The notes: generated by a model not told the origin, from the sequence alone. A stretch of 64,000 nt of DNA from Semisulcospira habei (GCA_036245525.1 BTPG01000005.1:1264934-1328933), one strand, 5' to 3'; shown: positions 19,974 to 31,289, counted from the stretch's first letter. Numbers and translations: made by a program.

Positions 19974-22814
19974 ATGCCTGCCTGTAGCCCAACTGTACCC
20001 CAGTGTTCGCTGCAAAAGCAAGATTTACGAATAGGGCATCTTAACATCTATCATTTATACAACAAAGTGCCCGACGCCACTGTTTTACTTTCACAACCCC
20101 AACCCTTTCATGTATTTGGATTTACGGAGTCTAGACTCAGAGAACATATTAGTGACGACTCGATCTCCATTCATAATTATACTATATTCCGTAGAGATGC
20201 ATCATCTGCTGGTCATACAGGTATAGCTGTGTACCTTCATAACTCTATCCGCCAATACGTTACCCGCCGTATGGATTTAGAGTCTAGTCACGTGGAAAGT
20301 TTATTTCTTGAATTAAAATGCGATAAATCTTCCCCCACACTTATCGGTTTTATTTATCGCACCCCTTCAGCAACATTTTCATGGTATGATGATTTTGTTA
20401 CCATGATGGATAAGGTGCAATTACGTAACAACAAAGACATACACCTTCTAGGCGATTTTAATATTGACCTTCTCACGACTGGTCATGCGGCGTGGAATTA
20501 CACCACCTCATTATTTGGCCTGCAACAGATGGTTCGGTCTCCCACAAGAGTTTCTTTGTCATCCACCACATTGATTGACCACATCTACACTACAAATGTA
20601 TCTGCTGTCAAGAACGTCCATGTGCCAAATGTAGCCATTAGTGATCATTTTCCTACTTGTTTTCATCTTTCAGTTAAACGTGATAAACCCCAGCACAAAC
20701 AACACACTACTATCACCTACAGGTCTTACAAAAAATTCAACACTGATGACTTTCTTCGAGACCTATCGAACATGCCCTTTCACCTTATTTATAACACTAA
20801 TGATCCCAATGAAGCCCTAACGCTTTGGTACAAGCTGTTTCTTTGGGTCCTAGATAAACATGCCCCACTCAGGACTAAACGAATTAAAAACCCTACCCTT
20901 CCGCCTTGGTTGTCAAACGATATTATTCATGCGATGAAAATAAGAGATGACTTAAAACGGCAGAAAAAAATTGCAGATTTTAAAAAACAACGTAATTTTG
21001 TAAAATCCTTAGTTAGAAAAGCACAGAAAACGCTTGCGGAAAAAGTTATCGCAGAGGGTAAAGATACCCGAAGTGTCTGGAATGCAATCAATTTGTTTAC
21101 TAAGCGGAAAAGTTCCATCCCTGCTGCTACATCTCTAGGCATGGATCCAGACGACTTCAATTCCCATTTTTTAAATATCGCTGAGTCCCTTGTACAGTCT
21201 TTTCCCACTTGCAGTGATAGTTACAGTTGTTCTGCTAAACTGCGCACACACTGTGAGTCTGCAGCAGGTGCGTCCTTCTCCATACCTCTTATGACAGTGT
21301 TTGAAGTTGGTAAGTATATTTCTACTCTAACCAGTAAATCGTGTGGCCTGGATGGAATAAATAACATGGTACTGAAATTGTCACTTCCATACACAGCTGA
21401 CTCCTTGACATTTATATTCAACCTTTCTATCACCCAAGGTATTTTTCCAGATGCCATGAAAGATGCTAAAGTTGTCCCCATTCCCAAATGTAAAGATCCC
21501 AAAAGTCCAAACGATTTCCGTCCTATTTCAGTGTTATCAATATTATCGAAGCCAATTGAAAGACACATTCACAAGCACCTACTCCAATTCTTGGAGAATC
21601 AACGCCTACTCCTATCTCTTCAGTCCGGTTTTCGACCTAAACACTCGTGCCATACTGCACTCGTTCACATCGTTGACTCTTGGCTCTCATCAATCAATAA
21701 TTCCAAATTAAATGGTGCAGTTTTTCTGGACCTAACCAAAGCATTTGATTTAGTCGATCACAACATTCTTTTAAAGAAACTTTCAGTGTATAAGTTTGAT
21801 TTGAACTCTATTGCGTTTTTCTCATCCTACCTAAGTTGCCGCCGACAGAAGGTGTACTCGAACGGAAGGTATTCGAAAGAAGGTATAGTGAGGCACGGTG
21901 TTCCCCAAGGATCTATCCTAGGGCCTCTTTTATTTTCTTTATTCATCAATGACCTGCCTCTTTCCATCTCAAATCCTACGGTAAAATGCGAACTCTTTGC
22001 TGACGATTCCACGCTGCATACATCAGACGAGCGTCTCATGACGCTAAATTGTATCCTCCAGCAAAGTCTTGATGAAGTGTTAGATTGGTGTACGCATAAT
22101 CGCATGCTCCTCAGTACTTCTAAAACCAAAAGCATGTTGATAACAACCCGCCAAAAGCATCAGCTACGTCCTGCCCCTTTGATACTTTCACTTGGTGATA
22201 AACCTATCCAACAGGTATCCAAGCACCGCCTACTGGGAGTTGTACTTGACGACCAGCTCAATTGGTCGTCGCATATTGACAGTTTGTGCAAAACCTTGTC
22301 CAGAAATGTATTTCTGCTCTCTAAACTTAGACATATTCTTAGTACAAAGTGCTGTACATTGTTTTTTCACGCGCACATTAAGAGCCACTGTGACTATGCG
22401 TCCTCTTTGTGGGACGAATGCAGCGAACGTCATATTAAAAAAGTCAACTCGCTATATCGTCGTTCAGTTAAAATAATTATTCCACACCCTACTTCCACAG
22501 ACCAAAAGATAAAATCTCTTGGCCTGCTTCCACTGAAGGAACAACTCAAATTTAACAAATGCGTCCTCATGCACAAAATATTTCATTATCAAGTCCCCGA
22601 GTATCTGTGCGCGCTATTTAACTTCAGCCCTAGGCATCAGCTACACACGAGACATGGCTTGCTTCATTTACCCCGACCCAGGATAGATCTCTACAAGTCA
22701 AGCCTTCTATTTTCGGGCAGTTTTGTCTGGAACTCATTGCCATTGAACATTAAATCATGTTCAGGTAAAACCCATTTTAAACGAGCTTTGCGAACGCACT
22801 TCCATTCAGCCTGA
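19974..22814 (+). CDS. CR1 ORF2: endonuclease-reverse transcriptase, intact
   Basis: A 946-aa protein from the ATG at 19,974 (MPACSPTVPQ). The open frame extends 14 codons further up only through a TTG, so the ATG is preferred. The apurinic-type endonuclease covers residues about 18-240: RIGHLNIYHLYNKVPD, FTESRL, HLLGDFNIDLL, and the catalytic SDH at 223-225. The RT domain covers about 440-730: SKSCGLDGINN, FRPISVLSILSKPIERHIHK, AVFLDLTKAFDLVDHN, GVPQGSILGPLLF, and the catalytic FADD at 675-678. The C-terminal region includes SKLRHILSTKCCTLFFHAHI, LYRRSVKIIIPHP, PRIDLYKSSLLFSGSFVWNS. No stop or frameshift is present and all active-site residues are in place, so it could be functional in target-primed reverse transcription. 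Confidence 0.93.
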   Translation: MPACSPTVPQCSLQKQDLRIGHLNIYHLYNKVPDATVLLSQPQPFHVFGFTESRLREHISDDSISIHNYTIFRRDASSAGHTGIAVYLHNSIRQYVTRRMDLESSHVESLFLELKCDKSSPTLIGFIYRTPSATFSWYDDFVTMMDKVQLRNNKDIHLLGDFNIDLLTTGHAAWNYTTSLFGLQQMVRSPTRVSLSSTTLIDHIYTTNVSAVKNVHVPNVAISDHFPTCFHLSVKRDKPQHKQHTTITYRSYKKFNTDDFLRDLSNMPFHLIYNTNDPNEALTLWYKLFLWVLDKHAPLRTKRIKNPTLPPWLSNDIIHAMKIRDDLKRQKKIADFKKQRNFVKSLVRKAQKTLAEKVIAEGKDTRSVWNAINLFTKRKSSIPAATSLGMDPDDFNSHFLNIAESLVQSFPTCSDSYSCSAKLRTHCESAAGASFSIPLMTVFEVGKYISTLTSKSCGLDGINNMVLKLSLPYTADSLTFIFNLSITQGIFPDAMKDAKVVPIPKCKDPKSPNDFRPISVLSILSKPIERHIHKHLLQFLENQRLLLSLQSGFRPKHSCHTALVHIVDSWLSSINNSKLNGAVFLDLTKAFDLVDHNILLKKLSVYKFDLNSIAFFSSYLSCRRQKVYSNGRYSKEGIVRHGVPQGSILGPLLFSLFINDLPLSISNPTVKCELFADDSTLHTSDERLMTLNCILQQSLDEVLDWCTHNRMLLSTSKTKSMLITTRQKHQLRPAPLILSLGDKPIQQVSKHRLLGVVLDDQLNWSSHIDSLCKTLSRNVFLLSKLRHILSTKCCTLFFHAHIKSHCDYASSLWDECSERHIKKVNSLYRRSVKIIIPHPTSTDQKIKSLGLLPLKEQLKFNKCVLMHKIFHYQVPEYLCALFNFSPRHQLHTRHGLLHLPRPRIDLYKSSLLFSGSFVWNSLPLNIKSCSGKTHFKRALRTHFHSA

Positions 22815-23239
22815 CTTCACAGTTTGCCATATCAGAGTATTGTTGTTGATAACACGTGAAAGTCAAGTATTTTCTCTTTCTCCTTACATTTGTAAACTGA
22901 TAATCCTTGGTCTTGTCGGTGTCGCTATATGCTCTTGATGCTGCTGATTCTTTGACACTGTCTTAGCTGAGTATAATATTAATGCTATGCACTCATTTAT
23001 TTCTCTTACTTTTGTGTTGGTGGCAGTTACTACTTCTCCAATACGATTTTTTTTCCCCCTTTCATTGATTCACCTATTATGTTTGTTTGTTTTTTTTCCG
23101 TAGTTTTTCTTCTTCTTATTATTATTATTGTTATTATTTGCATGCTATGTTTATTTTCCTGTTATGTTGTTTGTTTACAGGACAGCTTGTAAGACAGGCA
23201 TTGAGTTGCCTAATAGCTTTATCCTGAATAAATAAAGAT

Positions 23240-23243
<4 letters not shown>

Positions 23244-23271
<28 letters not shown>
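23244..23271. repeat. (CT)n tract at the 3' end of the intact CR1
   Basis: Short CT tract after the CR1 3' end. The next sequence, from AATCAAACAAAC to ATGCGCGCATCTAC, resumes repeat family A. Confidence 0.9.
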
Positions 23272-23275
<4 letters not shown>

Positions 23276-23320
23276 CAAACAAACAAACAAACAAACAAAC
23301 AAACATGCGCGCATCTACAG

Positions 23321-23372
23321 GAGGAATAGATCCTCATGCGCCCTCCAGGCGCATGAGGATCTATGCCTCTTG
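23321..23372. repeat. family C type hairpin within family A
   Basis: GGAATAGATCCTCATGCGCC pairs with GGCGCATGAGGATCTATGCC around a short loop. In the other family A copy the same place (53,865-53,919) holds a less perfect version. Confidence 0.85.
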
Positions 23373-23723
23373 GAGATGTTTGGAGCACGCGCGCACGCAC
23401 GCACTAACACACACACACATCGACGCGCTTTCAGAAGAGCATGCAGGTGACCCGTGTACTTATATCATGCATTTAGCTAGGTAAAGTCAAAGTGCTTTCA
23501 CACAAATTATAGCAAGACTGAAATTGCACCGTGAAGTTCTAGTTTTGTCACCATTTTCTCAAGCCTATAAAGCGAAAGTGAAACTCACATCACGTAAAAT
23601 ATAAAATTACGTAAAAACTAAAACTTACGTCATGACAATGACGTTTGACAAATCAATGACGCGTATGTCCTGCGCCCTTTATAGAACTCACTGACGCATT
23701 TACAGATCTGCGAGACTTTTTCA

Positions 23724-23930
23724 ATAGGAGATAATTCAACATCAGAATCAGGTCAAAGACAAAAGGTAGAGACCATTGACAGCGAGGACAGCTCTTTGTG
23801 GGTTAATCCCATCTTGTTTCGATTTTTTTTTTATTAAGACGCTCATTGGCGAGAAAATGGCCGTTTCACAAAAACCGGTTGATCCACACTGGAGTCCGTA
23901 ATTTTTGTTATTTTTCTAGATGTTTTGCGT
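23724..23930. repeat. left ~206-bp direct repeat flanking an RTE insertion
   Basis: Starts ATAGGAGATAATTCAACATC and ends CTAGATGTTTTGCGT. It is nearly identical to 24,905-25,110, with only a few base differences (for example CCGGTTG against CGGGTTG). Confidence 0.95.
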
Positions 23931-24904
23931 CATCTCTTGGCTTGACTTCGCGAACGAAGATTTTATAGGAGTTGTCCACGACGTCTGCAGGCTTGTTCGT
24001 GGCTGCGGAGGCCAATCCGGGACAGGCAGGTTCGACCGCAGTGGCTGCAGAGGGAGGTATGGCCAGGGTTCTGAGTTGCGGCATCTCTGTTTTTTCTCCT
24101 GATCCGCTTGTCCTTAAGGCTAGCTCTGCGAGAGTCCTCAAAGGAGACAGCTGCCTTATAAATGGTGGAGCGCCAGGTGTCACGGTCCACAGCAAGCGAA
24201 GACCATTGGGTGGTGGTCGATTTGGCAGGCACTAAGTGACTTCTTGAGACAGTCTTTGTATCTCTTCTTTTAGTGCCCCTCTGTCACGGTGTCCAGTAGC
24301 AAGCTCGCCGAACAGGTTGATCTTTGGTAGGCGATGATCCTCCATCCTGGAGACATGCCCCGCCCAGCGGAGCTGTGTCCGCAGCAGCAAAGCCTCGATA
24401 CTCACAGTTTCAGCCTGTTCAAGGACCTCGACGTTGGTGACATAGTCACTCCAGTGAATGCACAGGATGGTGCGCAGGCAGCGCTGGTGGAAGCGTTCGC
24501 GGAGTCGTAGTTGGCTGCGGTAGAGGGCCCAGGACTCGGAACCATACAGCAGGGTGGTGAGGACCACAGCTCTGTACACGCTGATCTTGGTGCCTGTTTT
24601 CAGCTGTTGATTGTGCCACACCCGCTTGAAAAGTCGCCCGAAAGCGCTGTTCGCTTTTGCCAGCCTGCTGTCAAGCTCCTTGTCCAGCTTGGCGTCCGAC
24701 GTGATAATGCAGCCAAGGTAAGTAAGCTGGTGCACTGACTTTAGTTCAGACTCGCCAATGGTGATGTGAGGAGGGCGATACACTGTCTTGGGTGCCGGCT
24801 GATGGAGGACCTCTGTCTTTTTCAGACTGACCTCGAGTCCAAAGAGCTGGGCAGCGTCTGCGAAGCAGGACGTGATGCGCTGCAGGGCTCTCTCTGTGTG
24901 TGAG
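23931..24904 (-). pseudogene. RTE-like LINE 3' fragment, minus strand
   Basis: Minus-strand frames match the last 300 residues of the RTE at 8,146-10,873: PPHITIGESELKSVHQLTYL, WAGHVSRMEDHRLPK, FGELATGHRDRGA, then after a frameshift QWSSLAVDRDTWRSTI and CSHCGRTCLSRIGLRSHEQA. The element ends GTCAAGCCAAGAGATG with no clear tail. It is 5'-truncated and lies exactly between two ~206-bp direct repeats. Confidence 0.88.
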
Positions 24905-25110
24905 ATAGGAGATAATTCAACATCAGAATCAGGTCAAAGACAAAAGGTAGAGACCATTGACAGCGAGGACAGCTCTTTGTGGGTTAATCCCATCTTGTTT
25001 CGATTTTTTTTTATTAAGACGCTCATTGGCGAGAAAATGGCCGTTTCACAAAAACGGGTTGATCCACACTGGAGTCCGTAATTTTTCTTATTTTTCTAGA
25101 TGTTTTGCGT
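24905..25110. repeat. right ~206-bp direct repeat flanking an RTE insertion
   Basis: Second copy of 23,724-23,930, joined directly to the truncated 5' end of the minus-strand RTE fragment. Confidence 0.95.
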
Positions 25111-25250
25111 ATAGCTATATAAAAGGGAGATATTGAATGAATTCGTTAACCAGCATTGTACCTCTAGAACTTTTTGAGTGATAATTAAATATTTTGTGAA
25201 AAAATATATTTTCACGTTTTTGGGATTAATCTCACGAATTATATGCGTTA

Positions 25251-26340
25251 ATCTTAAAACAACTGAATCTTTTTTATGGAAAAAAACCCCACAAAAAACT
25301 CACAATCTTCTTATTAATAATCGCATGATTTTTTTGTATACGGTATTTACATAAGCCTGCAGTTTGTCTCGGCTGTCGGGTACGACTAGATCCATTGTGA
25401 CCTGTATACCCTAGGTGTTATTCATACATTGTTCTGCACCACTTTTTAGAAGTCATTTGTAAAACAGCTAACATAACTTTAATCTTCTCATGAATACCCG
25501 CATGATTTTTCATAAACAGTGTTTTCATAAGCTTGCTGTTTGTCCCGGCCCTGGGGTAGGATTAGGTCAAATTTTGACCTGTAAGCCCTAGGCGTGAAAA
25601 TCAGCAAGAAAATTGCAAAGTTGATTCTCTGATACGTCAAATGTTAGTACTGCGATGAGTCACGTAGAAAATCGAGTCGTCACTATCAACACGGCGTCGT
25701 GGGACTAATGATGCCATGACGTGAAACTTGAAGTGACTTCATTTCGCTGCTCGTGCTATTATTCTTCTTCAGATTAGCTATGCTGCGCCAGACCACGGAG
25801 CTTACGAATGGCGGGAATTGCCCTGTGTCCGTATTTATTTATGTGTGCCAGTGTGTGTGGATCAGAGGGTGGGTTAGAGTAGAAGGAGATGGATTCCTGT
25901 CGCTACACGAGCCCACAGAGCGTACTAATGGCGGGAAGCGCCGTGTGTCCGTCTTTATTTGTGTGCGCCGACGTGCGTGTTGATCAGGGGTTGGCTTAGA
26001 GAGGAAGGAAAAGGATCAGCATAATGAGCCTAAAAATATGAACAACCCTGAATGTTCCTAAAGATAAACTCATCTGAGCTCCAAACAAAACGGCAGACTT
26101 TGGAATGAAATCCTCATCTTGTTTGTAGTTGCTTTGACCAACTAGATCTGTTTTCATTGGTCGATAGTGCACAGTTCTTTCCCCTGACAGTGATTTTTCC
26201 TACTTACTTCAGTGGTAGTTTTAACTCAGTACAGTACAAGATCCAGACCAAAAAGGTAACAGCCAAGCGTGTAAACTGCAGATAACATCGCAACGATGAA
26301 AGAAACACGCTTAGAAAAAGACAGTGTCAACACAATTTTA
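25251..26340. other. no gene; two local direct duplications
   Basis: A diverged duplication pairs about 25,325-25,425 with 25,495-25,600 (CGCATGATTTTT, CATAAGC, CTGTTTGTC, CCTAGG). A ~127-bp duplication pairs about 25,795-25,890 with 25,920-26,015 (AATGGCGGGAA, GTGTCCGT, TTTATT). I see no coding potential. Confidence 0.5.
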
Positions 26341-26354
26341 GTATTAATATTTCG

Positions 26355-26569
26355 GGTTAGCTCATTCAGTCCCGAAACACCACAGCAAGATATGGCTCGA
26401 CCATGATAGATCAAGGGTGGTGCCAGAATAGCTTGGCGCCTATAGGCGCCAAGCTATTCTGGCACCACCCTTGAACTATCATGGTCGATCAGTCTCCTGA
26501 ATTGCAATGCAGTCCTGAGACGACAACTCCAAAATGTGGGTATTTTGTACCTGGAACACAATAAGTTAA
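26355..26569. mobile_element. foldback element family B, GGTGGTGCC arms
   Basis: Arms 26,398-26,440 and 26,445-26,487 pair with one mismatch around the loop TATA. The right end is AAGTTAA and the left end is TTAGCTCATTC, a mutated TTAA. Confidence 0.88.
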
Positions 26570-27457
26570 ACCCGGCCCTTTTTCAAAACAGACCTACAAA
26601 CAAGTACAAAGAAGTAGCCTACACAATACGCTACTAATACAAACAAGTACAAAGAAGTAGCCTACACAATTTGCTACTTATCTTTTCGTTGGCGAATGTG
26701 TACTTCTTTGTATATTTATTTTTGAAAAAGGTTCGGGAAATATTAATCACTGTGTCGTAACTTCCTTTTCTAAGCGTGTTTCTTTCTTCGTTGGGCTGTT
26801 CAAGACAAGGGGCAGTCTCAAAGTGATTAGATGAGTATGCACCAACTTGTGCTGGTCATTGGCAGACGCATGCAAATCCTCGATAGTGCTGGAAAAAAAA
26901 AAAAAAACGAAAAAAAAAAAACCCAACTGATTTATTATTACAAGTACGGTAATGCAAAGTGCGAGAGGAAGTGACAATATAAAAAATATCACACGATTGA
27001 TAATGCACCATGGGACATGCCAATAATTTGCTTGGCTGGCTTCTCCATTGTTGGGTGCGCATCTCTTGCTTTTGATGATGGCTTTATTATGTTGCTCTCT
27101 CAGAGAAGAGCCGTAGTCAGGGTTCAAAATCACGGACCAACGCACAATTTTTCATTGGTTTGTTTATTGTTTCCAATCCAGTATTTTTCCTGCGTCAATG
27201 TAAATAAATCGATGAGCGGTGAATAATTGTCATGGAGACTGTGCACTTTATATGCTTCTATTGGAAAACAAAAAGAGAAGAAAACTGAGCCGCGGAGGAA
27301 GGGGGTGGGGGTGGGGGTGGGGGAATGGAGGGGGGTGAGAGAAGAACAAAAAGAATGAAAGAGATAAAATAAAAAAGAACACAGAAAGCATTAAAGAAAA
27401 TTTTAAAACAAATAATAGAGACGGTAAATAATAGTAAAGAATTTTTTTTTAAAGGGC
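26570..27457. other. no gene; local duplication and A-runs
   Basis: A ~46-bp unit ACAAACAAGTACAAAGAAGT is duplicated at about 26,590-26,680. There are A-runs at about 26,893-26,922 and a G-rich tract at about 27,300. I see no gene. Confidence 0.45.
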
Positions 27458-27680
27458 TTAACCCATTAGGATCTAATGCCGTCGACTTCCCCAGACTTCC
27501 GATTTATCCTCTGAAGACTGCATTACAATCCACGACATACATCGCCCATGACAGGCTAAGGGTGGTGCCAGAATAGCTTTGGCGCCCATAGGCGACAAAG
27601 CGGCTATTCTGGCACCACCCTTGAACTATCATGGTCGAATGCCATCCCGCTATGGCGTGTCAGGAGGCTGAATGAGTTAA
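27458..27680. mobile_element. foldback element family B, reverse orientation, TTAA ends
   Basis: Starts TTAACCCATTAGG and ends CTGAATGAGTTAA. The outer segments are in the opposite order to other B copies (ATCCTCTGAAGACTGCATTA on the left). The left arm carries extra bases (GCTTTGGCGCCC), so the tip is imperfect. Confidence 0.8.
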
Positions 27681-27837
27681 TATGGCAAATGCAGCAACTT
27701 AATACGTCGTTCGCTCGATTTTGAAATTCAGTATTGAAATTTGGGCACTCTGACGCGCGGCAGAGGCTATAATCAATGTCCAGCTCGAAAGGAAACATTT
27801 TTTCATCGGACGTCCTGCTTTTAAACTAACCCAACTT

Positions 27838-27903
27838 GCAAGAGGCATAGATCCTCCTGAGTCCCTGCTGTCGCAGGGACTCAGGCGGATCTATGCCTCT
27901 TGC
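27838..27903. mobile_element. foldback element family C core
   Basis: Arms of 31 nt (GCAAGAGGCATAGATCC onwards) with one mismatch and the loop TGTC. This copy has CTGAGTCCCTGC and GCAGGGACTCAG where others have ATGAGCCCC and GGGGCTCAT: both arms changed. Confidence 0.88.
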
Positions 27904-28069
27904 TGTAATTTTATATCTGTTTTCCACTGAGAGTGATTGACATTTTTACTGCTACTAATTTTTTTCTTTTTCTTTTTAAATTTTATTATTTTATTTTTGC
28001 TGTTGCACGTTTTCTTTTGCGTGTCGGCAGAGCGATCATATGTGATGACATTTAAGATCATAAGAAGAG

Positions 28070-28150
28070 TTGCGTCTCTTAAAGGCGCCCATACTGAACT
28101 GTCACTACGCTTGAACTATCAAAGTTGATCCATCTCCCACAACTGGTGCA
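28070..28150. mobile_element. half of a family B foldback element
   Basis: CTTGAACTATCAAAGTTGATC resembles the right arm and flank of family B; the left arm is lost. Confidence 0.5.
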
Positions 28151-28501
28151 GTCTTTACATGTCGCGAAAGTCATACTTAAGTGTTCACGAGCTGTTGGCA
28201 TTTGGCAATCAAAACTGACAACATGTATTGTCACCTCAACCTTGCCTTTTTCATTTATATCTGTGCCCCTCGGACTGGGAGTTGGGGGGGGGGGACCTTT
28301 CAGCCTGTGATTTGTGCGGCAATTTCTTTTGTCGTCTGCCTGTTTTTGATGTCAGAAAGCAATCAATTCCGGTGGCATTGATGGCCATTGATGACACTTG
28401 TATCGCCATCCTGAACAATGGCCAAGACATGTTGCCCCGGGGAAGATGGCTGTATTCATTTTTTTCCACACTTTATGCGTGTATTTAATCCCTTTTCATG
28501 C

Positions 28502-28845
28502 TTAACCCCTTATGCGTGCAGCCACCGGTACTGCTTACGAAATGTGTGTTATCGCGACAGCAAAGAAGCCCGGCCGTCCAAGTAACGGGTGTAAAGTAGC
28601 TCGCTTGAGCACCACGTGAATGTTCTGTGTTTATGTACAGTGAGTGAGGGAATGCGCGTGATTCACGTGAGCGTGCTTGTTGGGTTCAGTTCGAGGCAAT
28701 GTCCTGCGCATTGAGTTATATTATAAATATGAGAAATGTGCCATATATATACTATGTATTATTCTTATTTATTATTATAAAGTGGTGCCAGCAAGATACT
28801 TGCCAGTTGGGTCTTGTTCAGTTTTCACGGTAAGGAAGGGGTTAA
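28502..28845. mobile_element. 344-bp TTAA-ended element containing an L2-like 3' end
   Basis: Termini TTAACCCCTT and AAGGGGTTAA give a 10-bp inverted repeat including TTAA. Inside, GTGCTTGTTGGGTTCAGTTC followed by TTATTTATTATTAT resembles the L2-type tail at 52,890-52,985. This could be a TTAA MITE that captured or was hit by a LINE end. Confidence 0.5.
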
Positions 28846-29173
28846 GCTCTTTCTTTGAATGTATCGATCACTGTATTCAGCACGAAACGTCAGCAAAACA
28901 AGGCCCAGCTCAGACAGTGTCCTTAAAAATGTATTCACAGTATTTATTTTAGTTTTGTTTTATGATTGAATAGGGTTTTTTTTTTTGTTTGTTTGTTTTT
29001 TGTTTTTGTTTTGTTTGACACTATGATTATTTTGGAAAAGCTTTTCCACTTAAGATACAGCACAGAAAGCAGTATGAGTAGCTCTGCAGAGCTGGTCCGA
29101 AAAAAAGTGATACTGTTCTGGGTCCGGGATTGGCGAAAATGCGGTCATGCTTGCAGAAAACTATTCATGAATA

Positions 29174-29398
29174 TTAACCCATATCATACTGAGGCTAAAA
29201 GCTTCAAATGTGTACACTGCCATACGCAAGCTACATTATAGTAACTTACGGATAAGGATTTAGACCAATGGCTTTAGTTCAAGGGTAGTGCCAGAATAGC
29301 TTGGCGCCTAGAGGCGCCAAGCTATTCTGGCACTACCCTTGAACTATTTTAGTCAAACTTATTTCACACACTGGTGTATTCCAAATGATAAGGGTTAA
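29174..29398. mobile_element. foldback element family B', 225 bp, TTAA ends
   Basis: Starts TTAACCCATATCATACTGAG and ends AATGATAAGGGTTAA. The core GGGTAGTGCCAGAATAGCTT pairs perfectly with its complement. The outer parts differ from B but match 39,570-39,793 and 44,334-44,557 in reverse orientation. Confidence 0.88.
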
Positions 29399-29499
29399 TA
29401 TTGATGCTGACCCGGAAATGAAAAAGAGAAATTCACTGTGCACACATCCATTTGTACGCTTAGCGAATGCAGAATGATTCTTGGGGAAATGGAACAAGC

Positions 29500-29630
29500 A
29501 CACTTAATAATGACGAGTAAAACACGATTGACAAAGTGACAAGGTTGATAATGACGAGTAAAACACGATTGACAAAGTGACGAGGTTGATAATGACGAGT
29601 AAAACACGATTGACAAAGTGACGAGGTTGT
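29500..29630. repeat. ~40-bp tandem repeat, three copies
   Basis: Unit starts AATGACGAGTAAAACACGAT and includes GACAAAGTGACGAGGTTGAT; three near-identical copies. Confidence 0.9.
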
Positions 29631-29939
29631 CACTGTTTCCACGTCCTGACAAGATAAGCAGCCAAATGTGTACTTGTTTGTTTGTCTATTTTGAAAAAAA
29701 ATAGTAAATAAATTGTGTTGTAACTGTCTTCTCTAAGCGTGCTAACTCTTTCTCCGTTGGGTTATTCTCTGCATTTTACACGCTTGGCAGTGTGAGTCTC
29801 CTTTTTGGTCTGGACTTCAAATATTACTCGTGAGTGTTTATGTTTGCATTAGTTTGTATCGGTAATATTGGATTATTTTGTATCAGTCATTTTTTGATAA
29901 ATCAGCAAACATCCCATGGGTGTGTCGTTCTTTTTCTTG

Positions 29940-30306
29940 CACGGTCTATAGCCTAGTGACCTGTGACGTATATAGCCTAGTGACCTCTGACGTATATAGC
30001 CTAGTGATCCGTGACATATGTAGCCTAGTGACCTGAGACGTATATAGCCTAGTGACCCGTGACGTATATAGCCTATTGACCTGTGACGTACATAGCCTAG
30101 TGATCCGTGACGTATATAGCCTAGTGACCCGTGACGTATATAGCCTATTGACCTGTGACGTATATAGCCTAGTGATCCGTGACGTATATAGCCTAGTGAC
30201 CTGTGCCGTATATAGCCTGGTGATCCGTGACGTATATAGCCTGGTGACCCGTGACGTGTATAGCCTGGAGACCTGTGCCGTACATAGCCTATTGACCTGT
30301 GCACAG
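29940..30306. repeat. 24-bp minisatellite, about 15 copies
   Basis: Unit GTGACCTGTGACGTATATAG + CCTA with variants (CCCGTG, ATCCGTG, ATTGACC) in a rough three-unit higher-order pattern. Because 24 is a multiple of three, long open frames appear on both strands (VYSLVTRD and GYIRHGSL repeats). I do not regard these as genes. Confidence 0.93.
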
Positions 30307-30593
30307 TTTCAAACAGCACGGGAAACCCCCGTAAAGTCTGGCCAATCCTTGAGTGTGAGCAGATGATTCCCTTATTACAGGCCGTTTGACATCGGACCGC
30401 ACAACGTGTTTGCCAAATATCTCCGCACAGAACCACTTTTCTGTACCACTTTAAGAACAAATATCATTCAGTGCCAACTGACCTAACATGCAATATGCTT
30501 ACTGAGCTCCTGTGAGTTGTGATTTTGCTGTACAGTCGTAAAAATTGGGTGAAAAGTCACGAAAAAGCCATTTTTAATACCCTAAATAGAGCC

Positions 30594-30690
30594 CCGGCAG
30601 ATTTCGATATAGAGGTCAATATCAAGCATGCAGACTTCCCCGGCAGATTTCGATATAGAGGTCAATATCAAGCATGCAGACTTCCCCGGC
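30594..30690. repeat. 46-bp direct duplication
   Basis: CCGGCAGATTTCGATATAGA to GCAGACTTCC occurs twice in tandem without differences. Confidence 0.93.
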
Positions 30691-30938
30691 GAAAGCCTGC
30701 GCTGTTTCAGGTTCTGGAGCACATTTAGGGATGTAAAATCAGTCATTAATTTATTTTTTTTTAATCCGAATTTTTACGACAGTGCAGCAAAAGTGACACA
30801 TTGTTCGAGTTTCTTAAAAGTTAATCGTATTAGGCCAACTGTCACCGAATGATGTTTGTTCTAAGATTGGTATAGAAAAGTGTTTCTTTGCCGAGATATC
30901 TGCGAAAAACGTGTGCTCCGATGCCAAACGACCTATAC

Positions 30939-31156
30939 ATAACTCATTCTACCCCAGACACGCCACAGCAAGGTATGGATCGACCATGATAGTTCAAGGG
31001 TGATGCCAGAATAGCTTGGCGCCTATGGGCGCCAAGCTATTCTGGCATCACCCTTGAACTATCATGGTCGATCTGGGTCCTGCACTGCACTGCAGTCTTC
31101 AGAGGACAACGGCAAAATTTGGGGCGATTTCGGTCACTTGGGGTGCAATGAGTTAA
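30939..31156. mobile_element. foldback element family B, perfect 46-bp arms
   Basis: Arms 30,978-31,023 and 31,028-31,073 are perfectly complementary over 46 nt, loop TATG. The variable block is GGGTGATGCC with GGCATCACCC in the other arm. Ends TAACTCATTC and AATGAGTTAA. Confidence 0.93.
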
Positions 31157-31289
31157 GCGCAGTGATCACCTTTCTTTTTTAACACGTGGAAACCTCTAGC
31201 ATTCTAGCATACGGGCCTGACAAGTGGTGCTTTGACTAAATGCAAATCCGCTGCGCCATCGCGTGCGCGCCTCACCGCGTCACTAGCTC

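Larger units (their letters stand above)
23272..25250 (+). repeat. repeat family A, right segment, with embedded RTE insertion
   Basis: It matches 53,838-54,330: ATGCGCGCATCT, a family C type mini-hairpin, CGACGCGCTTTCAGAAG, CACACAAATTATAGCAAGAC and AAAGACAAAAGGTAGAGA. This is the part of family A that lies to the right of the (CT)n tract in the uninterrupted copy, so it is probably the other half of the copy beginning at 7,841. After 25,110 it continues with sequence related to 11,200-11,300. Confidence 0.75.

Noticed and set aside
29873..30460. 195-codon minus-strand frame with GYIRHGSL repeats
   Set aside because: It is the translation of a 24-bp minisatellite; the opposite strand is open as well, and no non-repeat domain is present.
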